Origin: 79-D21 sp022839995
GTDB lineage: Bacteria > Synergistota > Synergistia > Synergistales > 79-D21
Assembly: GCA_022839995.1 (NCBI GenBank)
Contig: JALHIN010000033.1
Location: forward strand, 1-42,694
Direction: 5' to 3'
Length of the DNA stretch: 42,694 nucleotides
In this document: positions 1 to 8,968 of the stretch, piece after piece
Layout: the number at the start of each line of letters is the position of its first letter
How positions within the stretch are numbered: the stretch's first letter is position 1
Translations under genes and position numbers: made by a program
The notes under the pieces: model-generated
Databases searched by the model: none
The model's input: the letters and a program-made list of their open reading frames with translations, nothing else
What the model was told of the DNA's origin: nothing

Positions 1-13
1 TGACTACACTGTA

Positions 14-36
14 ACCGAAGTCCCGGTGGCTTTTTT
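14..36 (+). terminator. Possible short hairpin plus T-run at the window edge
   Basis: ACCG (14-17) can pair with CGGT (24-27), and six T residues follow at 31-36. The stem is only 4 bp, and the window edge may cut off a longer 5' partner. It could be the end of an upstream gene's terminator or of a leader element for the gene at 151. Low certainty. Confidence 0.2.
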
Positions 37-150
37 GTCTTCCCACCGATTGCCGCCTTTTTCAGACGACCTTTTTACAGCACTTTAGGGGCTTGATCGA
101 TCCTTATCGCTCTTTTCACCACATTTTATAGGAAAAGGGGTTGAATGTAG

Positions 151-1803
151 ATGAATAAGCACCGATCATGCTTTGTTCTTTTAGTTGCCCTTTCCCTGTT
201 CCTGGTTTTCTCTCCCATTGAACCTTGCCATGCTGCCGCAACCGAGGTGGTCACCAACACGAACGACAGCGGGGCGGGTTCACTGAGGCAGGCGCTGGCC
301 GATGTGGATGCCGGCGGCACGATCACCTTCAGCGAAATCGGGTTACCGGCGGAGATCGTCCTGGCGACTCCCCTGGCCATCAGCAAGAATGTCACGATCG
401 AAGGCCCCGGGGCAAGCCAGCTTTCCATCAGCGGGGGAAACCATTGCAGGGTTTTCAGTATTAACGGTGTCGCTGTCAACCTATCCGGCCTCTCAGTCAA
501 GAATGGGAAGGCCTACGAAGGCGGCGGTATTTACGTCAACGGCGGGGCCCTTACCGCCACAAGCTGCGATATCACGGGAAATCACTCCGACACCTGGGGT
601 GGAGCGGTCAAGGGCGAGTACGCGAACCTTTCCTTTACCGGCTGCCGGCTTTCGGACAACGGAGTGGATTCATTCGGACGCGGCGGGGCCGTTTACCTGA
701 ACGAAGGAAGCCTCTCGATGACGGACTGTGAAATCGCCGTGAACAAAATCAGCCAGGACGGATCCTGGAACTACGGAGGGGCAATTTACCTTTCAAGCAC
801 AGCTGGGGACGGCAATCTCCTGGATGCCAGCCTGACCCGCTGCCAGTTCAGCGAAAACCTGGCGAGGGACGGCGGCGCCATCTATGCCGAGGGGGTGGAC
901 AGCCTGGCGGTCGATTCCTGCCTATTTCAGGGCAACTTGGCCAAGAACCATGGCGGTGCGATGTATCTTAACAATTCCGGAATGACCATGCAAAACAGCA
1001 CTCTCTATGGAAACTGGGCCTACGTGGGGGCAGGCCTCATGACGCACGGCTACGGCACAACATCACCCGGGGTTCTCCTGAGCAACTGCACGGTCTCGCA
1101 GAATACGGCCGACAACGACTTTAGGGCTGGTTTTGCCGCCGGGATCCACAACGGAATTTACTGTTCCCTCAGTCTCCTGAACTGCACGGTCGCGCTGAAC
1201 GAGGCCGTCGACCAGCGAAGCGGCATCTGGAACGAAGGTTCGCTGACCCTGAAAAACACGATCGTGGCTGGCAACGTGGGCAGCGATGCCCAAAACTACC
1301 CGGAGTCGGTTTCGGGAGCCTCCCTGACTTCCCTGGGATACAACCTGCTGGGAAAAATCGTGAATTTCGGTGAAGGATGGCAGGAAACCACGGATATCGT
1401 TTCCGAAGATCTCGTTTCCGGGGACATCTTCGAAGGGGAAGCCGCCGATAACGGCGGACCGGCAGTTGGGGTCGAAGGTGCGACGGTTCCCATGCTCACC
1501 CTCGCCCTGAAAGAGGGAAGCCCCGCCGTCGACAGCGGCAGCGGAACGGGCCTGGACGGTTTGGCGGCCGTCACCGCGGACCAGCGGGGAGTTGCCCGGC
1601 CGCAGGGCAGCGGCTACGACATCGGGGCCTTCGAGCTGGAAGCGGCAGCGGGTGACGACGATGACGAAGATGACGACGATGATACGCCCGTTTCGGGGGG
1701 AAGCGGCGGGTGCAGCACGGGCCCGGTGGGACCGGGCCTGGGGCTTCTTCTCCTGCCCCTTGGGTGCCTGGTCCTGAAATCCCGGCGCAAGGCCAGGTCC
1801 TGA
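151..1803 (+). CDS. Secreted beta-helix (choice-of-anchor Q type) protein with Synerg-CTERM anchor
   Basis: Encodes 550 aa. An N-terminal signal peptide (about residues 1-30, hydrophobic core LLVALSLFLVF) is followed by a stretch of CSLREA/NDSGAGSLRQAL type, then a long run of short Gly/Asn-rich strands typical of a right-handed parallel beta-helix (about 60-400). Near the end, the segment with AVDSG and DIGAFE matches the choice-of-anchor Q domain that closes such proteins. After an acidic Asp-rich linker comes GGSGGCSTG, a hydrophobic stretch and SRRKARS, the layout of the Synerg-CTERM sorting signal. I infer an exported, surface-attached protein that may bind polysaccharide or another surface. 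The start is set by an AGGAAAAGGGG Shine-Dalgarno region about 10 bases upstream. It is convergent with the next gene and ends at a shared terminator. The ligand cannot be predicted. Confidence 0.85.
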   Translation: MNKHRSCFVLLVALSLFLVFSPIEPCHAAATEVVTNTNDSGAGSLRQALADVDAGGTITFSEIGLPAEIVLATPLAISKNVTIEGPGASQLSISGGNHCRVFSINGVAVNLSGLSVKNGKAYEGGGIYVNGGALTATSCDITGNHSDTWGGAVKGEYANLSFTGCRLSDNGVDSFGRGGAVYLNEGSLSMTDCEIAVNKISQDGSWNYGGAIYLSSTAGDGNLLDASLTRCQFSENLARDGGAIYAEGVDSLAVDSCLFQGNLAKNHGGAMYLNNSGMTMQNSTLYGNWAYVGAGLMTHGYGTTSPGVLLSNCTVSQNTADNDFRAGFAAGIHNGIYCSLSLLNCTVALNEAVDQRSGIWNEGSLTLKNTIVAGNVGSDAQNYPESVSGASLTSLGYNLLGKIVNFGEGWQETTDIVSEDLVSGDIFEGEAADNGGPAVGVEGATVPMLTLALKEGSPAVDSGSGTGLDGLAAVTADQRGVARPQGSGYDIGAFELEAAAGDDDDEDDDDDTPVSGGSGGCSTGPVGPGLGLLLLPLGCLVLKSRRKARS

Positions 1804-1832
1804 AAGCCTGAACGGCTGGCGTAAGGAATGAA

Positions 1833-1868
1833 AAAGGGGGGGCGGATCCGAGGACCCGCCCCCCCTTT
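1833..1868. terminator. Strong bidirectional terminator between convergent genes
   Basis: A perfect 13-bp inverted repeat (AAAGGGGGGGCGG at 1833-1845, its complement at 1856-1868) with a 10-nt loop. The A-tract on one side and T-tract on the other let it work on both strands. It sits between the stop at 1803 and the minus-strand stop at 1886. Confidence 0.85.
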
Positions 1869-1885
1869 CGTGTTCCTGTCAGAGG

Positions 1886-3826
1886 TTAGCTCCTGCTGCG
1901 GAGCAGGGCCAACGGCACGAGCAGGAAAAGCCCCAGGGGCAGGGCACCGGCTCCGTTGCAGCCGCCGCCGCTTTCGCCTTCGGGGGTCTCCCTGGCGGAG
2001 ACGGGCGCCAGCACGATCTTCGCCGTGAAGGCCGGGTCTCCCGTGTTGCCGCCGTCATGGATGATGACGGCCCCGTTGCTGAAGCTCACGCCTGCCGGCC
2101 CGTCGTCGACGACTGCGCCGAAAAGCTGACCGCGGCAATAAAGGACCGTAGCCGCTTCCTCCATTTGCGTGGTCGTGATTCCGCCGGGGACCAGCATGGC
2201 CGTTCCCATGAGCCGGATCACGTTCGTGGGATCCAGTCCAGCCTCTTCGGCGGCTTCCACGAGGTCCACGATCTGCCCGTCGGAAAGCACGGCCCAGATG
2301 TGGAAGCGCTCAAGGAAGGCCTGGTCGAACGGGACGTCGTCCGCCACGTCTTCCGCGATGGCCTGGATCGCGTCCGCCACGGCTTCGGGCAACTCCTCGG
2401 AGCCTTCTGTCGTGAGGTCCATCCGGATGCGCAGAGGCAGGACGGGCACCGTCTCGCCTTCCGCAACGGGGACCAGGGAACTGTAGGGCACGTTCATTTC
2501 GAGGAACCGGACGTCGCCGGCAAAGCCGTCCACCGGACCCTCGTCGTGGGAAACCACGAGGTTGACCCGGTCGATGGGGTAGTCCCCGGTTACCGTCGTG
2601 GGAAGGCTGCCGACCAGGTACGGGTAGAGAGCTTCCTTGCCTTCCAGGTCGGCCGACGGGATCGTGAAGTAAACGAGGTCGAGCCCGTCCCAGGGCATTA
2701 CGCCGGTTGCCTCCATTGAAGATTCACTGAAACGGGCCAGCCACTGGTAGGCCTTCGTATTGAATGTGGCCTTCCAGCTCGCGAGGGAGGATTCACCCGG
2801 CATCATCCCTTTGAATTCCCTCACGTACGGGGTGGGTTCCCCGTCGATCGAGGCTTGGCAATAGCTCCGCTCCCGGAAGGAAAACGCCGGAGGCAAGTCG
2901 CAGCTGGTCGTGGATGGCCATTCCGTGTAAGTGAATTTCGAGGGGTCCAAAAGGAAGAAGGCATGTTCTAGTTCTACTTTGTCCAGGGATGTAGGCTGGA
3001 GCTCGATCGGCTCGCTGCCCCAGTTCGTGATTGCCATTTCGAAGTTGGAACCCGGGGTTGCCGGCACAATCAACGCCTGGTTCAGGAAAATCGTCCCAAG
3101 GTCGATTTCCATCCCGGAAGCGGCATAACGCCGCGGCAGCAGGAGATAGGGATAGACATCGGTCTCCAGGCCCGCTGCAGTCTGGAGGCCGGAAGAGGAT
3201 TCAGACATCGGCCCGATGGTCGCTTCTACGGGCTCGCCGAAGGGATTGTAGGCCAGTTCCACGAAGTTGGATTCCTCCACCTTGGCCAGGAGGAAGGGAA
3301 GGGGTTCCTGGTTACCGGGGTCGAAGAGCGTGTGGAAGCCGCGGTGGGTGACGTTGAACGTCCAGTTCCCGGTATTCTGGCTTCCTGCAGCAGTGTCGAA
3401 GCCGGTGAAGGTGCCCCAGTCGGGAATGATCTCCAGGTTCGAGAGCTTGAAGGGTTCCGAAGAGTCGTTGGAGACCGTCACGTTTTGCAGGGTCAGCGAA
3501 TCGCCGTTTGTCCGGACGACCAGGAGATTGGTGCCATCAAGTTCGTATTCTCCCGGTTCGCCTGCCTTGTAGCCGTAAACTTCAACACTGTCGTCTTCAT
3601 CATCCCCCACTACCGGACCAAGTCCGGAGGTCACGTGAAGCCCCAGTTGCCCGTTTCCGCCCGTGGCCAACACCTGGGATTGGGAAGTGATCAGCCAGTC
3701 GATCCCCGTTCCCGGCAGTTCCCCGGGAATCAGGATGCCGTTTGCCCACGCCACGGAAAAAGCCAGCAAAACCCCGATGATTGCAAATGTGGCAAACCTG
3801 CGCAAACGCTTACCCTTGACGTCCAT
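1886..3826 (-). CDS. Secreted protein of unknown function with Synerg-CTERM anchor
   Basis: Encodes 646 aa. The N-terminus is a clear signal peptide (basic KGKRLRR, then a hydrophobic stretch ending AWANG). The body is acidic and predicted beta-rich, with no domain I recognise; residues around 120-170 read like an Ig-like or choice-of-anchor segment (NVTVSNDSS, GNWTFNVTH). The C-terminus, GGGCNGAG followed by a Leu-rich helix and RSRS, is a textbook Synerg-CTERM signal, so the protein is probably exported and then anchored or processed at the envelope. The Shine-Dalgarno GAGGAGG lies about 7 bases before the ATG. It converges on the gene at 151-1803, and two sorting-signal proteins side by side suggest a shared surface role. 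Function unknown. Confidence 0.8.
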   Translation of the reverse strand: MDVKGKRLRRFATFAIIGVLLAFSVAWANGILIPGELPGTGIDWLITSQSQVLATGGNGQLGLHVTSGLGPVVGDDEDDSVEVYGYKAGEPGEYELDGTNLLVVRTNGDSLTLQNVTVSNDSSEPFKLSNLEIIPDWGTFTGFDTAAGSQNTGNWTFNVTHRGFHTLFDPGNQEPLPFLLAKVEESNFVELAYNPFGEPVEATIGPMSESSSGLQTAAGLETDVYPYLLLPRRYAASGMEIDLGTIFLNQALIVPATPGSNFEMAITNWGSEPIELQPTSLDKVELEHAFFLLDPSKFTYTEWPSTTSCDLPPAFSFRERSYCQASIDGEPTPYVREFKGMMPGESSLASWKATFNTKAYQWLARFSESSMEATGVMPWDGLDLVYFTIPSADLEGKEALYPYLVGSLPTTVTGDYPIDRVNLVVSHDEGPVDGFAGDVRFLEMNVPYSSLVPVAEGETVPVLPLRIRMDLTTEGSEELPEAVADAIQAIAEDVADDVPFDQAFLERFHIWAVLSDGQIVDLVEAAEEAGLDPTNVIRLMGTAMLVPGGITTTQMEEAATVLYCRGQLFGAVVDDGPAGVSFSNGAVIIHDGGNTGDPAFTAKIVLAPVSARETPEGESGGGCNGAGALPLGLFLLVPLALLRSRS

Positions 3827-3939
3827 GGAACCGCCTCCTCAATGAAAGGTTGAGAACTGTCTCTATCATATCAAAGCTTTGACAAGAAAGGTGGTTCTCC
3901 ACAGAAATATGGAAAGGGAAACGTTCCATTATTGTTTCT

Positions 3940-4854
3940 TTATTCTTGAGGGGGCCTCCGGGAGAGGGTGATGAGCATGACGGAGGCGACGATCACGATT
4001 GCGGCGACGAGCATGCGGGACGTGACCTGTTCTCCGCCGAGGATCCAGCCCAGGAAGACGGCAACGACGGGGTTGACGAAGGCATGGGTGGCGACGCGGG
4101 AGGCGGGTTCGAATTTCAGGAGCCAGACGAAGGCCGTGAAGGCGACGATGGACCCGAAGACGGAGAGGTACGCCAGGGCCAGCCAGGATTTCAGGGTGAC
4201 CTCGCTGAGGAGGAACCGGGCTCCCTCTCCCAATGCCAGTCCGCCCGCGGAAAGGAAGATCCCTCCGGCGAGCATCTGCATGCCCGTTCCGAGCAGGGTG
4301 GAATCGGCGATGCGGGTTTTCCTGGAAAGCAGGGAACCGAAGACCCAGGCGAGGGTGCTGAAGAAGATCACGACCGTTCCGATCCGGTAGCCCGGAACCG
4401 CCTCGAAGCTGGCTCCTCCTTCCCCGAATGCAAGGTACAAGGTCCCGGCAAAGCCCAGGGCCAGCCCAGCCCATTCCTTGAACCGGGGGCGGGCCGACTT
4501 GAAGACCAGCCAGTCCAGCACGAAAAACCAGAGAGGTTCCACCGAGATGATCAGGGCGGCGATCCCCGACGGGACGACCTGTTCGGCCCACATGACCCCG
4601 CCGTATCCGAGGAAGATCATGATCCCCGCCAGCTTGGCCGCGTTCAGCCAGCCCGCGGTGGTGGGCCTTTCGGATCCCCTGCACAACGCCCAGGCGAAGA
4701 GAGCCGCGCCCGCAGCGAGGAAGCGGAGGCCCCCGCTCAGGAAAGGGGGCATCGTTTCAACGGTGAAACGGATGCCCAGGTACGTCGATCCCCAGATGAA
4801 GTAGATCGCCCCGTAGGCCGCGAGGATCGCGAGCCTGGACGGCCTATCCTTCAT
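3940..4854 (-). CDS. EamA/DMT-family transporter
   Basis: Encodes 304 aa with about ten hydrophobic helices arranged as two EamA repeats, the usual size for the drug/metabolite transporter superfamily. The first helix carries IYFIWGSTYLGIRF, a signature of the RhaT/YedA-like branch. Such proteins are inner-membrane exporters of amino acids or other metabolites; the substrate cannot be read from sequence. Its ATG lies inside the last codons of deoC (11-bp overlap), so it is translationally coupled and forms the last gene of the five-gene minus-strand operon. No terminator is obvious after its stop. Confidence 0.85.
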   Translation of the reverse strand: MKDRPSRLAILAAYGAIYFIWGSTYLGIRFTVETMPPFLSGGLRFLAAGAALFAWALCRGSERPTTAGWLNAAKLAGIMIFLGYGGVMWAEQVVPSGIAALIISVEPLWFFVLDWLVFKSARPRFKEWAGLALGFAGTLYLAFGEGGASFEAVPGYRIGTVVIFFSTLAWVFGSLLSRKTRIADSTLLGTGMQMLAGGIFLSAGGLALGEGARFLLSEVTLKSWLALAYLSVFGSIVAFTAFVWLLKFEPASRVATHAFVNPVVAVFLGWILGGEQVTSRMLVAAIVIVASVMLITLSRRPPQE

Positions 4855-5533
4855 GGTCGAACCGCTTGTCCCACTCGGCCAGCACCGACGGGGTCGCGCT
4901 CAGCCCAAGCCGGTCGGCTCCCGCCTCGATCAGGGCGAGTGCCTGGTCCAGCGTCCGGATCCCGCCCGAGGCTTTGACCCCCAGGGTTTTACCCGCCAGG
5001 CGCCGCAACAGGCTAACGGATTCCACGGTCGCCCCGCTACCGGCAAACCCCGTGGAAGTCTTCACGAAATCCGCTCCGGCCCTCCGGGCGGCTTCCACGC
5101 AATGGGCGATCTCGATGTCCGAGAGCTCCCCGGTTTCCAGGATCACCTTGACGGTTGCACCGCCGGCCGAATCCACCACCTCGCGGATTTCGGCCTCCAT
5201 CTCGAGGAGCCTTCCCGAGCGCAGCAGCGACCGGTTCAGCACCATGTCGATCTCGTCCGCTCCAAGTGCCCTGAGCCTTCGGGCCGCGTAGGCCTTCACG
5301 TCAATAGGACTGCAGCCGTGGGGGAAATCCAGGACGGAACCCACCAGGACGGGACTCCCCCGGAGGGCATGGGAGGCCGTTGCGACGAAGCAGGGCTGGA
5401 CCATCACCAGCTTCACGCCATGGGCGGCGGCGAAGCGGCAGCCTTCCAGCACCTGGTTCTCCGTGGCGCCGGGGGAGAGGATGGAATGTTCCAGGGTCAG
5501 GGTGAACGTCGAGCGATCCATCGGGGAAGTCAT
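4844..5533 (-). CDS. deoC: Deoxyribose-phosphate aldolase
   Basis: Encodes 229 aa, close to the usual DeoC length. It catalyses reversible cleavage of 2-deoxyribose 5-phosphate to acetaldehyde and glyceraldehyde 3-phosphate. The class I aldolase signature is present: DFVKTSTGF holds the Schiff-base lysine, GVKASGGIR the second active-site lysine, and DEIDMVLN the upstream strand. The reading frame stays open upstream to 5770, but the ATG at 5533 is preferred because GAGGAGGG lies 9 bases before it and because it overlaps the ATPase stop by four bases (ATGA). That coupling puts a deoxynucleoside-catabolic enzyme in an ABC transporter operon, which is unusual for an iron transporter and makes the assigned substrate less certain. 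Family assignment is secure. Confidence 0.92.
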   Translation of the reverse strand: MTSPMDRSTFTLTLEHSILSPGATENQVLEGCRFAAAHGVKLVMVQPCFVATASHALRGSPVLVGSVLDFPHGCSPIDVKAYAARRLRALGADEIDMVLNRSLLRSGRLLEMEAEIREVVDSAGGATVKVILETGELSDIEIAHCVEAARRAGADFVKTSTGFAGSGATVESVSLLRRLAGKTLGVKASGGIRTLDQALALIEAGADRLGLSATPSVLAEWDKRFDHEG

Positions 5534-6633
5534 CGGCTGGTTCCCTCCTCGGGGAAAACTTTCGTGTATTCGGGAACGAAGGAAACGGAGACCGCCTCGC
5601 CTTCGGCGAAGACCTTCCGGGCCATCGGGTTGTCGACCTGCACGAGGATTTCCCCTTCCGGCGTGTCCACGTAGGACTCCACGGAGTGCCCAAGGTAGAC
5701 GTTCGTCACCACGCGACCGTCCAGGAACCCTTTCCCCGGTTCTTCCAGCCGTAGCGATTCGGGCCGGCACATGATGGAACAGGGCTGGTGCACCGCGAGC
5801 CCGGGCGCGAACCTGGGGATCGATACGGACTTTCCCTTGAGCGATACCCGGCAGCCTGCCCCGGTTTCCTCCACGATCCCCTTGAAGAAGGTGACCTTTC
5901 CGATGAATCCCGCCACGAAGGTGTCCGCCGGATCCTGGTAGATCTCGTGGGGGGAGCCGATCTGCACGACCTCCCCGGCGTTCATCACGATGACCCGGTC
6001 CGAGAGGCTCATCGCTTCCGTTCGGTCGTGGGTCACGTACAAAGCGGTAATTCCCATGGATTTCTGGATCCTCCGGATTTCCACGCGCATCTGCTCCCTC
6101 AGGAGGGCGTCCAGGTTCGACAGCGGTTCGTCCAGGAGAAGCACGGAAGGTTCCACGATAAGGGCCCGGGCGAGGGCGACGCGTTGCTGCTGTCCCCCGG
6201 AGAGGCGGCCCGGCGGCCGGTTCCCCAGCTCCCCGAGTCCCACGAGCGCCAGGATTTCGTTCACCCGACGGTTGATCTGGGCGGGGTCCACCTTCCTAAG
6301 CCGAAGTCCGTAGGCCACGTTTTCGAAGACGCTCATGTGGGGGAACAGGCCGTAGCTCTGGAAGACCATCGCCTTGTCCCGCCGGTTGGGAGGCAGGAAG
6401 GTGATGTCCTCGTCCCCGATGAAGATCCTTCCGCTCGTGGGGACTTCGAAACCGGCCACCATTCTCAGGGTCGTGGTCTTCCCGCAGCCAGAAGGGCCAA
6501 GCAGCGTGACCAGTTCCCCGGGCTGGATCGTGAAATCGGCTTCCCGGACAGCCTGGACCGGCTTCCGGGAATGCGGGTCCACGAACGTCTTGGTGACCTT
6601 TTCGAGGCGGACTGAAACGGATTTCTTGCGCAT
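5530..6633 (-). CDS. ABC transporter ATP-binding protein (FbpC/PotA-like)
   Basis: Encodes 367 aa from the ATG at 6633, preceded by GGGGG 8 bases upstream; a GTG at 6642 is an alternative. The ATPase domain has Walker A GPSGCGKTT (about residues 46-54), the Q-loop VFQSYGLFPH, signature LSGGQQQR, Walker B VLLLDEPLSNLD and the switch His in YVTHD. The C-terminal ~120 aa form the TOBE/OB region found in the CUT1/iron-type ATPases. It powers uptake through the permease encoded 21 bp upstream. Its stop overlaps deoC (ATGA). Ferric iron is the usual substrate of this subfamily, but polyamine, phosphonate and thiamine systems are similar. Confidence 0.9.
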   Translation of the reverse strand: MRKKSVSVRLEKVTKTFVDPHSRKPVQAVREADFTIQPGELVTLLGPSGCGKTTTLRMVAGFEVPTSGRIFIGDEDITFLPPNRRDKAMVFQSYGLFPHMSVFENVAYGLRLRKVDPAQINRRVNEILALVGLGELGNRPPGRLSGGQQQRVALARALIVEPSVLLLDEPLSNLDALLREQMRVEIRRIQKSMGITALYVTHDRTEAMSLSDRVIVMNAGEVVQIGSPHEIYQDPADTFVAGFIGKVTFFKGIVEETGAGCRVSLKGKSVSIPRFAPGLAVHQPCSIMCRPESLRLEEPGKGFLDGRVVTNVYLGHSVESYVDTPEGEILVQVDNPMARKVFAEGEAVSVSFVPEYTKVFPEEGTSR

Positions 6634-6654
6634 GGCGGACACCCCCGTGTCGTT

Positions 6655-8856
6655 CTAGCCGACGGTCTTTTCCAGGTACACGTTTTTCCGGATCAGCAGG
6701 CGCATAAGCCCGAAGGTGGCGAAGACGATGACGATCAGCGTCAGGGCCAGAACGCTGGCCAGTCCGAAACGCAGGCTCTCCGAGAAGTTGTAGATCAGGA
6801 CGGTGAGGTGGTACCAGCGGGCGGAGATCAGGAAGATGACCGCGCTGACGGCGGTCATGGACCGGACGAACGTGTAGGATAGCGACGAGATGAAGGCCGG
6901 CCTCACCAGCGGCAGCACGATCGTGCGGAACACCGTTGGCGTGTCTGCCCCCAGGTCTGCGGCGGCCTCCTCGATGGAAGGATCGATCTGCTTGAGGGAG
7001 GCGATCCCGCCTTCCACCCCGACGGGGAGTTCGCGGATCGCGTAGTTGATCACGATGATGGCGGCCGTTCCAACCAACAGGAGCGGCGGCTTGTTGAACG
7101 CCAGGATGTAGCTGATTCCCACCAGGGTCCCCGGCAGGGCGAAGGGGGTCATGATGAGCATCTCCAGGACCCTCTTCCCGACGAAGGTCTTCCTGGCGAT
7201 CAGCATGGCCGCGGCCATCGCCAGGAACCCCGCGATGGGGGTCGCGGCACCCGCCAGGAGGACCGTGTCCGACAGGGCGTCCCGGCCCCTCTGGAGGGCC
7301 TCCCGGAAGTTCGCCAGCGTGAAGGTGTAGTCGATCCCCCAGTTCTTGACGAAGCAGCCGGCCAGGATCGTCCCGTAGAGGCAGAAGAGGAACAGGGTGA
7401 TCACCGACATGGCGGCGAGAAGGACGCGGCGAGTCCCGGGAGAGGCGAGTTCCGTCAGGCGTGCCGAGGGCTTGCCCGTGACGGTGACGACGGACTTGCG
7501 GCTCACCCAGAAGCGCTGGGCCAGGAACGCCGTCAGGGTGGGCAAAAGCAGCAGCAGGGAAAGAGCTGCCCCGTTGCCCAGCCGGTTCATCCCCGTGACC
7601 TCGAGGTAGGATTCCACCGAGAGAACCCGGAAGTCGCCCGAAAGCAGCAAGGGGTTGGCGAAGTCGGCCAGGGAGGTGGTGAACACCAAGAGCCACGCGC
7701 TCAGCATGCCCGGGGTGGCCAGCGGCAGCGTGACCGTCCTGAACGTCTCCCACCGGGTCGCGCTCAGGTCCAGGGCCGCGTCCTCCAGCGTCGAGTCAAT
7801 GGCCTCGAGGATCCCCACCAGGGTCAAAAACGCGATGGGGAACATGCCCATGGTCTGGACGAGGGAAAGGCCCCAGAGCCCGTAGATGTTGAAGTTTTCC
7901 AGTCCCAAAAGCTGCTTGGTCACCAGGCCGTTGTTGCCGAACAGCAGGATGATGGAAAGGGTCAGGGAAAACGGGGGCGAAACCACCGGCAGGGTGGCCA
8001 TGGCGCTGAAGAATTTCTTGAAGGGAATGCTGGTGCGGGTTACCGTGAAGGCGAAAAGGAAACCCACGAGGGTGGAAAGCGTCGCCGTGACGAACCCGAG
8101 CTGGAGGCTTCCCTTCAGGGCCGAAACGTACTGCCGGTTGGTGAGGATCGTCTTCCAGATCTCCAGGGTGAAGCGCCCTTCCTGGACGAAGCTGAGCCGG
8201 GCCGCCTCGAAAAGGGGATAGGCCACGAACGCCCCGGTGATGGCGAACAGCCCCAGGATCGCGTAGGTTTGCACCGGGTCGCGGGAAAACTGTCCCGCCG
8301 CGAGGATCGTGAAGAAGACCGCCGCCGCCCCGATGGCCAGGATCGCCAGGAGCCTCGAATAGGCGTCGGTCGCCGAGGTGTCGAAAGCGAAAAGTCCCGT
8401 CCCGACGACTTCCCCCGTTTCCGGGTCCGTCGCGGGCACCACGAGCAGCGTTCTCTGGATCCCCCCGACCAGGATCCGCCCGGGAAACCGGGTGATTTCG
8501 TCGTAGGTCGCGTCCTCGAAGGCCTTGCGGAACTCGGGGGTGTCCTTTTTCGACTCGAAGAAGGCCGAAAGCTCGTCGTTCTTGGAGAAAACCGTCACCT
8601 CGGGGTCGATGCCGTGGATCCCCCGGGTATACAGCAGGAAGAAATGGCCGTTCCCCTGTTCGAGGCGTTCGACCCAGTTCCACACGGCTTCGTCGCCTGT
8701 TGGAACGGCCTCCAGGGCCGCCGAGGCGGTTTCGCGGACCTGGTTTTCGGCCAGGTCAAGGAAAGCCTTCCGGAGCGTCCGGTAGATCCAGAGGTCGGCG
8801 GCAAGGAACAGCAGGCAAACCACGGCGAACATCACGATTTTACGCCTGGTGAACAT
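6655..8856 (-). CDS. Fused ABC permease (FbpB-like) with an extra N-terminal extracytoplasmic domain
   Basis: Encodes 733 aa from the ATG at 8856 (GGGAGAG 7 bases upstream; a longer frame from 8907 lacks a better site). Residues from about 190 onward contain two permease halves, each with the cytoplasmic EAA-type loop (DAALDLSATRWETFRTVTLP and EAAADLGADTPTVFRTIVLP), as in fused iron(III) permeases such as FbpB. The N-terminal ~190 residues are unusual: one membrane helix (about 8-26), a soluble segment of about 140 aa, then a second helix before the transporter core. That arrangement resembles a small Cache/PAS-like extracytoplasmic sensor, though no specific family is recognised. It is flanked by the binding-protein gene upstream and the ATPase gene downstream. 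Confidence 0.88.
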   Translation of the reverse strand: MFTRRKIVMFAVVCLLFLAADLWIYRTLRKAFLDLAENQVRETASAALEAVPTGDEAVWNWVERLEQGNGHFFLLYTRGIHGIDPEVTVFSKNDELSAFFESKKDTPEFRKAFEDATYDEITRFPGRILVGGIQRTLLVVPATDPETGEVVGTGLFAFDTSATDAYSRLLAILAIGAAAVFFTILAAGQFSRDPVQTYAILGLFAITGAFVAYPLFEAARLSFVQEGRFTLEIWKTILTNRQYVSALKGSLQLGFVTATLSTLVGFLFAFTVTRTSIPFKKFFSAMATLPVVSPPFSLTLSIILLFGNNGLVTKQLLGLENFNIYGLWGLSLVQTMGMFPIAFLTLVGILEAIDSTLEDAALDLSATRWETFRTVTLPLATPGMLSAWLLVFTTSLADFANPLLLSGDFRVLSVESYLEVTGMNRLGNGAALSLLLLLPTLTAFLAQRFWVSRKSVVTVTGKPSARLTELASPGTRRVLLAAMSVITLFLFCLYGTILAGCFVKNWGIDYTFTLANFREALQRGRDALSDTVLLAGAATPIAGFLAMAAAMLIARKTFVGKRVLEMLIMTPFALPGTLVGISYILAFNKPPLLLVGTAAIIVINYAIRELPVGVEGGIASLKQIDPSIEEAAADLGADTPTVFRTIVLPLVRPAFISSLSYTFVRSMTAVSAVIFLISARWYHLTVLIYNFSESLRFGLASVLALTLIVIVFATFGLMRLLIRKNVYLEKTVG

Positions 8857-8887
8857 GAGGACACTCTCCCTGTCGGTCCGGCAAAGG

Positions 8888-8943
8888 AAAAGGGCCGGTG
8901 GGGTCAACTCCAGCCTTGAGTTTATCCCCTCCCCGGCCCTTTT
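8888..8943 (-). terminator. Large intergenic hairpin between binding-protein and permease genes
   Basis: An 11-bp inverted repeat (AAAAGGGCCGG at 8888-8898, CCGGCCCTTTT at 8933-8943) encloses further pairing segments (GGGG/CCCC, ACTC/GAGT). On the minus strand it follows the binding-protein stop at 8969 and precedes the permease start at 8856, and its 3' arm ends in a T-rich run. It probably acts as a partial terminator or RNA-stabilising stem, giving more binding protein than membrane components, as in many binding-protein operons. Confidence 0.7.
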
Positions 8944-8968
8944 TAAAACCCCTGTTCCAGCAGAATTT

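Noticed and set aside
1..40. Cyclic-di-GMP or other riboswitch tail at the left edge
   Set aside because: Too little of the possible element lies in the window, and the remaining stem is only 4 bp.
6296..7753. Long minus-strand frame overlapping permease and ATPase genes
   Set aside because: Its translation is Gly/Arg/His-rich with no domain, and it is out of frame with two well-supported genes; a high-GC shadow frame.
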